Counted from the first letter of the stretch, positions 44,301 to 58,227 are shown. The stretch: DNA of 64,000 nt from Bromus sterilis (GCA_950022295.1 OX465597.1:397115016-397179015), one strand, 5' to 3'. Notes: generated by a model from the sequence alone, not told the origin. Numbers and translations are program-made.

Positions 44301-45739
44301 ACCGCATGAAGTTTGCACATGGATATGACTCTGACATTCAGAAGATTAAGCGGTATGTTGAGAGTGGAAAGCCCTCATCCTTCACTATTGCCGAGGATGG
44401 TACGTTGTACTTCAAGGGTCGGCTAGTGGTCCCCATAAACAGACCCAACCTGAACTACGCCCCGCGCGTCATGAAGGAAGCTCATGATACTCCGCTGTCA
44501 ATTCACCCCGGTAGCACCAAGATGTACCAAGACATTCGTCAGCGGTACTAGTGGTCTAACATGAAGCAGGACATTGCTCGTTATGTTGATGAGTGTGACG
44601 TTTGTCGTCGCGTCAAAGCAGAACATCAAAGACCTGCTGGAACTCTGCAACAAATTTCTATTCCTGAATGGAAATGGGACAAGATTGAAATGGACTTTGT
44701 CACCGGTTTTCCGCGATCACAGAAGGGTCATGATGTGATCTTTGTCGCCATTGACCGATTCTCTAAGGTTGCTCATTTTGTGCCTGTCAAGGAGACGATC
44801 TCTGCTAGTCAGTTAGCAGACTTGTATGTTTCCAGAATCGTGTCGCTCCCCTGTATTCCATTGGAGATCAGTTCCGACCGAGGCAGCCTTTTCACCTCAA
44901 GATTTTGGGATAGTTTCCAAGAAGCTATGGGCACTCACCTAAGCTTTAGTACTGCTTATCATCCACAGTCACAAGGCCAAGTTGAACGAGTCAATCAAGT
45001 GCTTGAAGATATGCTTCGAGCTTGTGTCATCTCGTTCGGTAATAAATGGGAGGAATCTCTTCCGTTTGCTGAATTCTCGTACAACAATAGCTACCAAGCT
45101 AATATGAAGATGGCACCCTTTGAAGTTCTCTATGGGCGTAAGTGTCGAACCCCTCTGAATTGGTCAGAAACTGGGGAACGAGCACTCGTTGGTCCGGACA
45201 TTATCCAGCATGCTAAAGATCAGGTTCGCATTATCCATGAACATCTAAAGGCTGCTCAGTCTCGTCAGAAGAGCAACTATGACCGCAAGCACAAGGAAAT
45301 GGTCTATCAGCCTGGCGAGTATGCTTACCTCCGTGTCACCACGATGCGGGGCACTCATCGTTTCGGAATCAAAGGCAAGTTAGCTCCTCGCTACATTGGG
45401 CCGTTCCGTATCCTGTCCAGGAGTGGACCAGTGGCATACCGATTGGAATTGCCGCCGAACCTCTCCCAAGTCCACGATGTCTTCCACGTGTCGCAACTCC
45501 GACGCTGCTTCAAGGATCCTATCCGTGAGGTGGATCATGATATGATAGAACTGCAGCAAGACTTGTCTTATCAAGAACATCCAAGCCGCATTCTTGATCA
45601 GTCTGAACGCAAGACCCTCAACAAGACGACCAGGTTCCTCAAAGTTCAGTGGTCGAATCATTCTGAAGATGAAGGCACCTGGGAACGCGAAGATCGCCTC
45701 CGCGATGAATACCCCGATCTTTTCCCCTCTACCACTTAA
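41303..45739 (+). pseudogene. gag-pol: D1 gag-pol polyprotein with four stop codons
   Basis: One frame of 1,479 codons from the ATG at 41303. Order: gag (1 to about 290); CCHC knuckle CFKCRRPGHIARDC (299-312); protease with catalytic DTG (Asp 381); RT with YLDD (698-701, nt 43394-43405); RNase H (YCDASRQGLGCVL, TDHQSLKYL); integrase with zinc finger ending CDVC and DDE residues in EMDFVTGF, SSDRGSLF and QGQVERVNQ; and a C-terminal chromodomain (LKVQWSNHSEDEGTWERE, about 45630-45690). Stops stand at 41801 (TAG), 42818 (TAA), 43622 (TAG) and 44549 (TAG). There is no frameshift anywhere. The proteins would make particles, copy the RNA and integrate into heterochromatin through the chromodomain. 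As it stands only truncated products could be made. Confidence 0.9.
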
Positions 45740-45761
45740 ATTATCGGGACGAGAATTCTTG

Positions 45762-45775
45762 TAGTGGCGGAGATT
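45762..45775 (+). other. D1 polypurine tract
   Basis: AGTGGCGGAGATT lies immediately before the 3' LTR start TGTAACACC. It is purine-rich and in the expected place. Confidence 0.65.
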
Positions 45776-47436
45776 TGTAACACCCTCACTGTCAGTGAAG
45801 AGTAATCACTGTTACTAATAATGGTTACTGTTCCAAAATTCTTGCTTTGATCAACCATGTTAATCTTGGACCAATGCAAAGTCAAATTTCCCTGTTATTG
45901 AATATTAAAATTATGTGACAAATAAAACTTGGTCCAAAAACTTTGCAACCACTTTTGTTAAATCCCAAATATTCAGTGGATCACTTCCATATGTGCATTG
46001 GAATTTATTGATCTCTAAATTATTTCAAACAATAATAAACAGTAGCCAAAAACCCCTATTAACCATTTAATATTTAATTCAAATATTAAATGACTTTTAA
46101 TATTGCCCAAACTAATTGTGGCACTGACCTATGGTGAATACTAAATTATGGGTCACATAAAACAATTTACAAAAATGCCTAGGTTAGTAAAACAATTGCA
46201 AAAGAAAATTAACAGAAAAAGAAAAGAGAAAATAAAAACCTAGCCAGACCTACCCCCTGGACGGAGCCCATTTCCCTCCCCCCTGGGCCGCCTAGCCCAG
46301 CAAGCCCACCAGCCCCCCGAGACCAGCCCAAGTCCCCCTCCCCTGTTCTCCCCTGTTCACCACGCCGTGGAGAGCATCCATGGCGCCACGGCGCCCGACG
46401 ACGCCGTGTCGGCCATCGAACGGCACCCCGGCGACCATATGAGGATGAGACCCCCCGGTGCCCTAGCACGAACCCTAGCCCCTCCCCTTGACAGATCTCA
46501 CCCTCCCTCGCGCCCCCATCGTCGTCTCCCTCGAAACCGAGCGCCACCGTGAACGCCGTCGTGCTCCGGCGCGGACAACGGCCACCAGAGCGCCTGCCAT
46601 TGTGTCCGTCGGGTCCGCAATCGTCTTCTTCCTCACCCCGCGCAAGCAATTGACCCATGGATGTCTACATCGCGTGCTACCTCGCTGTTCCCCTCCCTGC
46701 ACCCGACGCCGTCGCCGCCAAATTGCCGCCACCACGAGTCCTCCGTGAGCCGCCTGCCCTCCACTATACACTCCTGGTGAGCTCCCCGTCCGCCTCCGAC
46801 CTCTAGCTCCCCCTCTCGTGCACCGTACGCCACCCCGCCATTGTTGCCGTGAGCTCGCCGTCGTGGGGGACCTCACCGCCATGGCGTAGAGCCTGCTTAT
46901 GACCCGCCAAACCCGCCGTTGCATTCCGCACGCTCCCAGGAGCCGAACGCACACGCGCCCGCCCCAAGCCGCGGGCTAAATCGACGCCTTCGTCGAGGCC
47001 GTACCACAGCCATCGCTGCACTCGTCGCCGACGACGATTCCGGCGACTCCCCGCCACCGCACCACCACTGACCGGCGCGCCGTGCTCCCCTGCATCGAAC
47101 GCACAGCCCAACGCCTCCTCCCATGCCTCGTAGCGTCGTCCCCGTCGATCTCGCCGACGTGGTCTCCAGTGAGCTCGCCGGTGAGTGGCTGCCAGATGGG
47201 CCCCAGTGGCCAGTTGGCTAATTAGCCACTAATGACCCCCCTGGTCACTGACAGTGGGCTAGCCCCCCCCCCCTAATTGCCCTGTTAAATTAACATGAGA
47301 CAAAATAACCCCCCTCTCTCTCTGTCTGACAGGTGGGCCACCATGCCCTTAATAAATAATTAAGTTGTTTAATTGACATGTGAGACTGACACCTGGGTCC
47401 CACCCCCTGTTAATTAATTAAAATGTTAGTTAGATT

Positions 47437-49914
47437 TTTTGAAGCTTTCAAACTGGAGGGTAAAGCACCTCCCAGTACTTTATTACCAGGAACACAGTAT
47501 TTACAAATGTACAGAAAAAGCTTCAAAAAAATACCTCTCAAGGTGGGAGGAAATCAATCCATCTAAGCAGGAGATCCTTAAATCTAGGATTAATTCTATA
47601 ACTAAGCAAAGTTAAATCATGAATGAAACCAACCCTCCACTTAGAAAAAGAGGGCCTGACATGCTTGAAGCATTTGGCATTCCTGATCAACCAGATGTTC
47701 CACCAAGCTGTAAACACCACTTCAGCAAAGAAGGGTTTATTGAAAGACTCCTTGGCACTCTTGGCAATCTGAATCATGTCAGAACCATGGTTCCAGTCAA
47801 TTTGAAGGTATGCCCATACTCTAGTAATGAAATTGCACTGGAAGAAGAGATGATCTCTGGTCTCCAGATGTTGGGTATGGAAAAGCACACACTCCGGACC
47901 ATCGTGGATGTTCCAATGTCGTCTGACCAGCATATCCTTTGTATTGAGACGATCCATGATCACCAGCCAAGCAAAACTTTTGTCTTTAGGATGCAACAGG
48001 ATTTCCAAATCCAATTTAGAAGAGGATTTGCCTGAATAGGATCATGCACCAGTCTGTAAAATTTCTTAGCAGAGTATTGCCCTTTGCCATTCAGCCTCCA
48101 AGTCCAGCAGTCCTTTATGGCATCACCATTTTGACTTGGTAGGATTAGCTGCATCTCAAAGAACTCCTGGAAGGCCTGTGCAGATAGAGGAAAATTGAAA
48201 AGCTCTGTGAGATCAGTTATCTCCATGGCCTCTTTAACAGACAGAAAAGGATCCTTAGCAAAGGAGAACAATCTTTCGAACTTCTGAGCTAAAGTGGCAT
48301 TAGAGACCCAAGTATCACTCCACAGCAAAACAGAGTCACCACTACCAACTTTAACCTGGGACACAGCCACAAAAGTATCCATCAATTTGGCCACATCTTT
48401 CCACCAAAATGAGCCACAGAGCTCAGTTGCATGAGGCACTCTTTCATGGTAATAGGAATTCCATACAAGAGAGACCCATGGCACATCCTCTTTGTTGTAA
48501 AACTTGTGCAGGTGTTTCATCAACAGGGCCTGATTTTGCAGCTGTAAATTGAGGATGCCCAGACCACCCTTGTTCTTTGGTCTGCAGACTAGGTCCCAAG
48601 CCGCAAGAGATTGACCAGAGACCTATCCATAATTTCTCCAAAGATATTGTCTCTGGATCCTCTCCAATTGCTTGATGATCCCAGCAGGAATGTGCAAAGA
48701 GCAAAGGAAGTAGATGGGCATGGAAGATATCACAGAGTTCAGCAGCTGCAGTTTGCCCCCTTGAGTTAAGAAACAAGAACTGGCAGTAAGCCTACTCTCC
48801 ATGCAGTCCACTAGGGGAAGCAGATCCACAATTTTAGGCCTGGTGGTGCCCACAGGCAGCCCCAAATAAGTGAAAAGGAGTTTCCCAACTTGACAACCAA
48901 AAATATTGGCCAACTCATTAATAGTGACCTCATCTATATTAATGGGGATCATGGATGATTTGTTGTAATTGATATCCAGACCAGTTAATCGGGTGAAATT
49001 TTGGAGTGCTTCCTTGATTCTGAGGACTTGTGATGGCTCTGCTGGCATAACTAGAATTGTATCATCAGCATACTGAACAATTGGGAAATCAGTATCATGG
49101 CATGGAATGGGCAAGCTGAGATGCCCTTTCCTCAGCAGATCATTGACCACAGATTGTAGCAGATCAGCAGCCAGCACAAAAAGCAAAGGGGATAAAGGAT
49201 CACCCTGTCTGACCCCCCTTTTGCATTTAAACTGTCTACCTGGGATGCCATTTAACAGCACAGATGAAGACCCAGAATCCAAAAACTGTTGCACCCAGAT
49301 TCTCCATTTTAATGGAAAACCCTTGTGCTTTAAAATTTCTAAGATGGCCTCATTCTCAATAGAATCAAAAGCTTTCTCAAAATCAATCTTGAGCAAAATT
49401 AAGGGTCTTTTGGAATGGTGGCACTGATGTAGATATTCCAAAGTCCATGCAATACAATCCTGGATAGACCTCTCCTTGATAAATCCATATTGATTTTTGT
49501 GAATGCATCTCCTGATGTCCTTCTGAAGCCTGTTAGCAGCCATCTTAGTCAGGAACTTAATACCCACACTGGTGAGAGAGATAGGTCTGAAATCATTCAC
49601 TGTCTCAGGAATGGGTTTCTTGGGGATAAGAGTGATGAAAGATCCATTTAAGCCTTCTAAATCAGCATGACCACTATGGAAATCCTCAGCCAACCTGTAA
49701 AAGTCATTGCAGATTATAGTCCAACAAGATTTCAAGAATCTCCCATTAAAACCATCAGGTCCAGGTGACTTATCATGTGGCATGAACTTGATTGTATCAT
49801 CCATTTCTTTCTTATAAAAGGGTGTAATCAGAGCTTCCAGGCCATCCACAGGATCAAGCAGTTCATTCAGGTTGCAGGTCATTACAATACCCTTGGCTAC
49901 CCCCATTCTATGAC
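47437..49914 (-). mobile_element. 5'-truncated LINE in the D1 3' LTR
   Basis: 2,478 bp in minus orientation, ending (in sense) in a short A-run, seen here as TTTT at 47437-47440. Only the C-terminal part of ORF2 is present, so the copy is 5'-truncated, as is usual for target-primed reverse transcription. The 14-bp target duplication is perfect. Confidence 0.9.
47538..49906 (-). pseudogene. LINE ORF2 fragment: reverse transcriptase and zf-RVT region
   Basis: The RT domain starts at the truncated 5' end and includes DKSPGPDGFNGRF, FRPISLTS, LLKIDFEKAFDS, RGVRQGDPLSPLLF and the catalytic YADD at 49061-49072. An in-frame stop stands at 48623-48625, after which the frame continues (FWWKDVAKLMD) to about 48000. 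A frameshift there leads into the C-terminal zf-RVT region (FAWLVIMDRL, CVLFHTQHLETRDHLFFQC) ending at 47538. The endonuclease domain and ORF1 are missing. The protein of an intact L1-type element nicks DNA and copies its own RNA at the site; this copy is dead. Confidence 0.88.
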
Positions 49915-50828
49915 ATGTTAGTTAGATTACTAAGCCTATGACATGTGGGCCACCCCCTGGTAATTAAACTAAATCAAATTAATTAATTTAATTAGTCACT
50001 GACCAGTGGGACCCACTGGCCAGTATTAAAATTAATATAATTTGTATTAAATATATAATAAAAGTAAATAGAAATTGATTTAAATAATTTAAAAATGAAT
50101 TAAACTTGTTAAATTAATATCTTTTAATCCGTAACTCGGATTAAAATAATTTATATATCAATATTGCTTAGAAAAATACGTAGAATACGAATACGGTATT
50201 TGTTTGTCTACCACCCCCTCTAACATACCGAACATAGAACCCCCCCCCTCCGGACCGTCTGTCCGATGAACTGTCTGGTACTGTAAAAGTACCCGGATGA
50301 ATTTATTCCGAACACGAAAGTTGTTCGGAATAGTTCAACTAACCCGGATACACCATTCACACGTGTGTCGAATGTCCACGATACCTCTGACATGACCCCC
50401 CCCCCCCTCCGGACACCCTGTCCGGTAATCACCCGGAGTCGGTATTTCATCCCCGGATGAATTCCCGCTCCGAGCTTATTGCATCGTACTACGTTAGAGC
50501 ACCGATAACATTTCATCTGTCATGTCATGTATCTGTTTGTATATGTTTTGCTTTATATTTACTGTTTCTCCCCCCCTTATTCTCCGATAGACCCCGCTGC
50601 TGCCGCCGACTACACCGCCACTGAGTACGACTACTTCGTCGACGACCGTACCCCTACCGTCGAGCTTCCAGGCAAGCAGAGCCATTCTCTTCCCCAGATA
50701 TCGCCTATCTTTCCGTACATTTATTTCACTAGGCATTGCTACTACTGCTACGTTACAATCCTATTCAACTGCATACCTTATCATTGTCTCCCCTTGATTA
50801 CTTTTCCGCTATCCTATGCTTCCATGTA

Positions 50829-50862
<34 letters not shown>
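50829..50862. repeat. (AT)n microsatellite in D1 3' LTR
   Basis: About 16 AT units, longer than the partner at 38819-38845 in the 5' LTR. Confidence 0.85.
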
Positions 50863-50864
<2 letters not shown>

Positions 50865-51798
50865 TATAATCAGAAGTTAGCCATGCGCCTTGTTAGTCAA
50901 TAGGATTAGATAGCGGGCCGTGATCACTCTAGGAGTGATCGTGGAAACGATACATTATAAACTGCTACAGGTACGGCTCAGAGCAGACACCGATGCAGGC
51001 CCCTACCCCTGTTCTGCCGAGCCACCTCAAGTGTGAGCTATCGAGGAGTAATCCTTGTACTCCACTCGAGGCTGACTTTGTATAGCCAACCTAGGGTACT
51101 GATTCACGGGTGTCCTTAAAGGTAAGGAGTCGGGTGACCCCATGGTGCCCCCGCAGGGTGTCTTAGCGGAATGACAGGTCAGGTGTATTCCACCGGTGTG
51201 CGGCGGGCCTGGTACTGTTCGTGGCCGACACATATCCTGTTGTACAAAAGTCGAGCTCTTCCAAGAGCAAACGCGAGACAAGGTAAGGAGACGGTTCACC
51301 TTGTTGGTAACCGCACGAGTTGGTGGGACGACAGGGCAGGCGACCACTGGCTCTGGTAATGGGGGTGGACCTGGCTGCTGTCGTTGTCCGCGACTCACCT
51401 AAATAAGGACAACGATAACGGTTGTTCCGACAGATAATAATTAAAATGCTTAATGGGTCAGGTGGATGACTTGAGTGGGTCGTCGTGCCCTTTACGCACT
51501 ACCTCCACATGGGATTACGGTGTGGGCCCTCTGCGTTGTAGCCTCGTTCGAGGGCTCTTCAGACGTCAGCTTTACCTCGGGCTGATTGCCGGGCTTGGAC
51601 CGCTTACTCCGGTAGTGGGAAGTGGGCCTGCTTCACGGGCCAGCCACGTACCGTGCAGGAGTACAAAGGACTGGGGTCCACAGTTCCTTTGTACTTAGGA
51701 TTTAGACCGGCGGATGGCCTCCCTGTTGAGCTCGAAGGATGGACTTCGGCGTATCGGATAGCCTCGGTGGGGCAGTCCATAACAAGGTGTATGCCACC

Positions 51799-53190
51799 TG
51801 CTTGATGTGCGAGGTGATGATAGTATTTCTCGCCCTTCGTTGGTAAACCCCAAGAGGAAGGCGTGATGTAGCACAGCATAAAATTTCCCTCAGTAAAGAT
51901 ACCATGGTTTGTCTCCAGTAGGACTCCAGAGATGATAAGTAGGTGTCAGCGGCGCAACTGACGCGGACCTGCACACAGACGCAAATAACTTTGTTCCCAA
52001 CGAAGTTCAGAGAGGTTGTCAATCTCCCCGGTCTTGTTGTTCACAAAGGATCAAACACAAGGGATAATGATAGCAACTGAAAGTAAAAGCAGAAAAGTAA
52101 ATGAGTGTGGAAACAGTGATGTGGATATGGACCGGGATACGTGATGTTCACTAGTGATGTCTCTCCCAAAAGACGATAAAACTGCTATGCGAGGTGAACA
52201 AATTACAGAAGGGCAATTGACAGGATTATGAACGCACCGCAATGCTAACTATTCTACAAAAGAAAGGAAGAGGCTCAAAAGCATGGGCAGAATGCCAAAA
52301 TAAGTAGACCAAAATCCAACTGCATCTACTACTAATCATACACCTTGAGATATCTATCCAGAACATCTCGCTGGTATTAAGTTGCGAGCCCCACCCAAAG
52401 TGTAAACCCAAAGCAACAGACAACTGCATTAAAAAGCACTTTGCGTAAAGTAAAAAATCCTTGCAACTGCGGTTACAAGCACCGTTGTTTTCCCCCTTGT
52501 GGGAACAGCAGAAAGATTACAAAAGTGCCTCGATCATGTAGGGCAGCTCACGAGGTCTAAACCATGAAGAACAAAGAGGGGAGGAGAACATCACATAGCT
52601 ACTGATCACGGACCCATGGTCCAAAGGAAACTACTCACGGCACATCCGGGAAGCATCCATGGTGGAGAGGAGACTCCCGGAGGTCGGCCCACCCTCCGGC
52701 AGGGTGCCGGGAAGAGGTCTGCTGGTGCTCCCGATCTCGGAAGCGCGGCGGCGGCGGAACAGAGGCGAGATCGCGAAAAAGGGTTCTTCTTCTGAGGGTT
52801 TCTCGTCATGGAGAATATATAGGAGAAGGGGGGCAGCCAGGGGGGCCACCAGGGGTCAAGGCGGCCCTCTGGCGCGGCCAGACCCTAGGGCGCGCCACCA
52901 GGGCGCCTGGGCCCCTGGTGGTGGCCCTCTTGCCCCACTCAGGTCCTTCCGGAAGGTTCTTCTGCGCTGATTTTTTATCTAATTTTTCCCGAATTTTGGA
53001 GCACTTTTTATATGGGGGAAAACTGAAATAGAAAAACAGCAGGAAACAGGAACTGGCACTGTGGTGCACTGAGTTAATAGGTTAGTCCAAATATTATCAA
53101 AAGTTTATGAAAGTGTATCTAGATCATAGAAATATCACACAAAACATGCATGGAGCAAGCAGAAATTATAGATACGTTTTGGACGTATCA
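51799..53190 (-). repeat. G7: 3' LTR
   Basis: 1,392 bp, in sense from TGATACGTCCAAAACG (53190) to CGCACATCAAGCA (51799). Confidence 0.9.
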
Positions 53191-56029
53191 ACATCCCCAA
53201 GCTTAATTCTTGCTCGTCCTCGAGTAGGTAAATGATAACAACATAATTTCTGTGGTGACATGCTAGCAACCATATAAGAACTTTAAAAAAGTGAAGCAAT
53301 CAAGGTTAGAGATTCAATTCAAGTCATAACATGCAAGAGTCTATATTAGCATTGAAACAAGTAACAAAAGAACATTAGGTGCAAGAGCTCTCGTTGTCCG
53401 TGACTCGAATGTCTCCAAATGGTGTTTGCGTGCAAGAAGGGAGATAGGGAATACGAGAAAAATATTTATTTGTTGAGAACTCAATCTACTAAAGTTTCAC
53501 GCTTGGTCTTTTTCTGGAATCTTATATTGACTCGTCCCCAGACCACTAGCCAGGTACAAGTCAATTTGATCCACTCCTTTTTCAATATTTTGAGTACTCA
53601 TGCAATGGATGAGCGTAAGCACGAGAGTTGACACTTAGGATGGCAAAGAGAGAAGTACGGAGGAGGAGGAAGACAAAAAAGAATGAGAAAGGCTCACATC
53701 AATGAGGACAATCATAGGCAAGAGATGCCAAATGATAGATATGATGTGACGAGTAGGGATTGCCATGCAACGGATGCACATATGAGCTAGGAAGCTCTCC
53801 AATGAAACTAGTGGGGGTGCATCTAACTTGCTTGCTCATGAAGACCTAGAGCTCGTTTGAGGAGGCTCATCCTTCGAATATGCAAGCCAAGTTCTATAGT
53901 GTGAAGGTCCCCACATAGCTATATGCATAATGATCATCTCTATGGAGTACAAGGATATAGAGGGAGTACTAGTGTGGATCTCTCAAAAGGATAGTAGTGT
54001 TGCCCCTTTCTCTCTTTTTATTTTTTTCTCTCTTTTTTCTATTTTTTTGTATTTTTTTGTGGCCTCAATGGCTCTTTCTATCTAACTCTCATTTGTCCTC
54101 TTTGGTATCTTTTATTGTGTCCACTTTGGGATCTTTTCCTCACTTAAGGGCAACACTCTATTTTACAAGAAGGTATAGGAAATCTTTCACACTTTACAAG
54201 GTACTCAAAATCATAAAGAAGATGTAACTATCATGATGTATGCAATGTATGTTGCTGCCAGTGTAGCAGGAACATGTATGACATGAAGATAGAGTCATGA
54301 AGAGGTGGATGTTCCATGTCAATATATCTCGGAAAGTCTATGGAAATGCCTTGATAGGTAGGTATGGTGGCTGTTTTGAGGAAAGATATAAGGAGGCTTA
54401 TGAAGACAGAGCGTATCATGCCAAGGGTTTGGATGTACCGGCGAAGGTGGACGCCAACTCTCGGGGTGAGAAGAAGGCAATGCACGGCACGGGAGAGGCT
54501 AGCAAAATATGGGAAGGTGGAAGTGTCAACTTTCAATACTTACATTAGTCTGAAGAACTCGTGCACTTATTATCGGTAACTCTCAATCTAATAAGGAGGT
54601 TCACAAAGAGACAAGTACCCCGAGGAGGAGTGTATGGGGGTTTGGTTATCCTTGCGCATCCTCGACCCATGGTACGTGAGTGTACTCTAATATTCGATCC
54701 CTCCAAAGATTAGTGATCCATCTAGTAGTTAGAGTTCTCAACTAATTTTTTGTAGGTTTTGAAAATACACACGGATTGCCCAAAATACGACACCTATCAC
54801 AAATAGGCTAAAGCTCTTTATAACAAAAGTTCAGTCATTACTCACATCAATACCTCGAAACTATTGCAAGTTACTACTAGAATTAAATAGCAACCTCAAT
54901 TACCTACTTCCAAGACAAAACACAACTCAGTGCAACAACCAACTCTCTTAACAAGATAATCATGAAAAATAAAGAGAGTTCCAGCAACAAACTAAACAAA
55001 AGCCAAGGCTCTTGCTAAAGACAAACTAAGACTAAAACTAAACATGGCAGCAGCTACGAAAAGATAAAGAACACACAACAGCAAAAAGATAAGCAGGAAA
55101 AATTCTATGATGTGTTCTAGATTGGAGTGGAGCGTGTTTCTCTCCCACACAAAGTAAGATGGGGTCTAGCTTGTTATGACCAGCAATAAAAACTAAAGAA
55201 AACTAAAAATAAAACCTAAGAGCGAGACGCTCCAAGCATAGCACATAACGCATGAAGTGATAAAAATATAGTGAGACGAAGGACGAACTGATGATTGTTG
55301 ATGGAGAAGGGGATGCACGGGGGCATCCCCAAGCTTAGATGCTTGAGTCTCCTTGGATATTTCTTGGGGGTGCATGGGGGCATCCCCAAGCTTGAGCGTT
55401 TGACACTCCTGAATCTTCTTTTATCATCTTCCCTCGCACACTTGAAAACTCCCTTCATACATAACTCGTCATAATCTGATTAGAGAGGTTAGTACCCACA
55501 ATAAAATATTTTTTCTCTACTGGAAACAAAGATATTATTGAAGGGCTACTGTTTCTCAAGATTCCCAAAAAGTTTTTGCAAATAAAAAGCAAGCTTAAGG
55601 TTTGCAAAATGAAGAAAAGGCAAAACAGGGCAGAATCTGTGGAAAACAGACCAGCAGGTAGTAAATAATTTTTTTGGGGCACTTCTGCAACTCAAATCAA
55701 AAAATTCAGAACATACGAAAGTTTCAAAATTGTATAGATCATGCTGTCAAAACAATTCAGATCAAAAAGATGATCTAGTGATTTTATTCGAATTTTTCTG
55801 TCCAGGGACAGAATCTGTTTTCTGGACAGCATGTCACAACTTTTGCTTCCCTTATCATAAGAGGCTATAACTTGGCACAAAGCTGAAAAATAAAGATAAA
55901 ATGATGTTGCTACAGTAGTAACAAACATCAAGACACAACAAAATCAAAAATAAACCTAATTCGTTGTGGGCTGTCTCCCAAAAGCGCTTTCTTTTATGCC
56001 TTTAAGGTAGGCATGATGCAAAAGAAGAA
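53191..56029 (-). mobile_element. G7 non-coding tail
   Basis: 2.84 kb without a gene between the gag-protease stop and the 3' LTR. It contains the PPT motif (53192-53204), a hairpin pair (55309-55330 and 55366-55387), a CAGAATCTGTTTTCTGGACA block (about 55810) and, next to the ORF, a GGGCTGTCTCCCAAAAGCGC block known from Athila-like elements (about 55968-55987). The scattered ORFs are not conserved as proteins among the copies. Confidence 0.75.
55309..55387 (-). repeat. Paired hairpins in G7 tail
   Basis: The first unit has a perfect 8-bp stem GGGGATGC/GCATCCCC; the second has one change (GGGGGTGC). Both are followed by CCAAGCTT, giving the PPT-like 13-mer on the minus strand. Spacing is 57 nt. 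Confidence 0.8.
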
Positions 56030-58065
56030 TCAAGTTTTATCAAGAGAAAGAGAATAACTAGCCCGTGTAACGGACTCAAAAGGTAACTTGATTTTATTTC
56101 TAGGGAAGTGTTCCATCCCTTTCATGATGGGGAATTGGAATTTTATATTCCCCTCTTTCATGTCAATAACCGCACCAACGGTGCGAAAAAAGGACGTCCC
56201 AAAATAATTGGACACAAAGGTTCACACTCTATATCCATAACAATAAAATCAACGGGAACATAGTTGTCATTGACAATGATAAGAACATCGTCGATCTTCC
56301 CCAAAGGTTTCTTTACAGAAGAATCAACAAGAAAAACTCCAAAAGAACAAGGCTCAAAGGGCTTCAATTCAAACATATCATAAATTCTTTTGGGAATAAC
56401 GGAGGTACTAGCTCCAACATCACATAAAGCATAGAAAGAGAAGTTATTTAATTTAATTTTGATCATAGGGTCCCAACCATCATCTAGCTTCCTAGGTATG
56501 GAGGCTTCTACTCTAAGCTTCTCCTCCCTAGCTTTGATGAGAGCATTTTTGATATGCTCCGTGAAGGCAAAAATAAGTGTGCTAGTGTGGGGGTCTCTAG
56601 ACATTTTGTGTAGCAAGCTAATAACTTCTGAGAGGGTGCAACTATCAAAATCAATATCACTACTATCAAAGGTGGTAGTAGTGTCGTCTAGGCTCACTTG
56701 TTTGAAACCCTCTATGTTCATAGGAGTTTCTTCATCTTCGGTTGAGGTATTAGCATCACCATTAATAGGTCCAACGGGACTAGGAGTGCATTGGGTGCTA
56801 ATAGTTTGGGTGTCCTCAACAATTTGGATAGTGGCAACTGTGTGGTGTGTAGGAATGCTCTTAATTCTATCCTCTTCCTCTTTTTCTCTAGCCCACCTTT
56901 CTTTAAGTTTAGCCGTCATCCTAATATTTTCATTAATTTGCAATTGGATAGCATTAATAGGAGTGGCCTTATTCTCCTCAAGGGGAGAGGTTCTAATTTT
57001 AAGCATCTCAATATCAAGGGCTAAGCTTTCTACCTTCAAAGAGAGATTATCTAATTTAGCTAATTTCTCCTCTACATTCTTATTGAAGGATTTTTGGGTA
57101 GTGATAAAATCTCTAAGCATGTTTTCTAATTCAGAAGAGGGGTTCTTGTTGCTAGGGTAGGTGTTGTTGTTCCCATAGTTGGATGGAAACGGTCTAGGAT
57201 TGCTAGCAAAATTACCCCGATAAGCATTGTTGTTGAAGTTGTTTCTAGCAATAAAGTTCACATCTACTTGTTCTTGGGCAACCAAATAATTTAAAGGGAC
57301 ATCACGAGGATCGATAGAGGGTTGCTTGGTAAGTAGAGACATAATTAAATCAACTTTTTCATTGAGAGAGGTAATTTCCTCGACAGAGTTTACCTTCCTA
57401 CCTGTTGGAGAGTGTTCGGTGTGCCATTGGGAATAATTGGTCATCATCTCATCGAGAAGCTTCGTGGCAGCACCAAGTGTAGTTGACATAAAGGTTCCTC
57501 CCGCGGCCAAATCTAACAGGTACCGCGAGGTAAAGTTCAAGCCTACATAAAAAGTCTCGATAACCATCCAGGTAGTCAAACCATGTGTAGGGCATTTCTT
57601 AAAAAGAGATTTCATTCGTTCCCAAGCTTGGGCAACATGTTCATTATCCAATTGCTTAAAATTCATAATGTTACTCCTTAATTGGATAATTTTAGCAGGT
57701 GGGTAGTACTTCCCTATAAAAGCATCTTTGCACTTATCCCAAGAATCTATGCTATTCCTAGGCAAAGATTGAAACCAGATTTTAGCTTCTCCCCTTAAAG
57801 AGAAAGGAAAGAGCTTGAGCTTAACAATATCACCTTCTACTTCTTTATACTTTTGCATATCACATAATTCAACAAAATTGTTCAAGTGTAAAGCAGCATC
57901 ATCTCCAGCACCAGAGAATTGATCTCTCATAACAAGGTTTAGCAAGGCAGGTTTAATTTCATAAGAGGTAGATGAAGTGGCGGGTGTGGCAATGGGGGTG
58001 CAGATAAAGTCTTGGTTGTTGTGACTAATGAAGTCACACAACTTGGTGTTTTCAGTGGAACCCAT
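56030..58065 (-). pseudogene. gag-pro: G7 gag-protease, one frameshift near the end
   Basis: The main frame has 635 codons from the ATG at 58065 (MGSTENTKLCDF). Residues 48-165 are an Athila-type gag core (GAGDDAALHLNNFVELCDM, FPFSLRGEAKIWFQSLP, NEHVAQAWERMKSLFKKCPT). Then come an Asn-rich stretch and a likely coiled coil (about 325-355), with no CCHC knuckle. Residues 545-625 are retropepsin-like with LCDVGASTSVIPKRIYDMF (catalytic Asp ~549) and IILGRPF. A one-base loss in an A-run at 56186-56191 shifts the last ~50 codons, which continue in another frame to 56030; G6 keeps them in frame. Gag and protease would form and mature particles; RT and integrase must come from elsewhere. Confidence 0.85.
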
Positions 58066-58200
58066 AGCAGCAGCAAGTGTGGCAGATTTTTTTGTGATTT
58101 TTGATATAAGACAGAAAGATAAAAACTGAAAGGTAAACTAACAAGACTAAAAAACAAAGGTAAAGGGTAGTGTGCAACTCCCCTATCTTAGCACTCGGAG

Positions 58201-58218
58201 TCCCCGGCAACGGCTCCA
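58201..58218 (-). other. G7 primer binding site, tRNA-Asp type
   Basis: Minus-strand TGGAGCCGTTGCCGGGGA, one mismatch to the tRNA-Asp complement, nine bases from the LTR end. Confidence 0.88.
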
Positions 58219-58227
58219 GAAATTCTT

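Larger units (their letters stand above)
47423..49928. repeat. 14-bp target site duplication of the LINE
   Basis: ATGTTAGTTAGATT at 47423-47436 and 49915-49928. The D1 5' LTR has it once, near 37907-37920, followed by ACTAAGCC. Confidence 0.9.

Noticed and set aside
56459..57160. 233-codon plus-strand ORF opposite the G7 gag-protease, with a similar one at 61921-62451
   Set aside because: Antisense shadow of the real gag-protease frame; Ser/Leu-rich with no domain.
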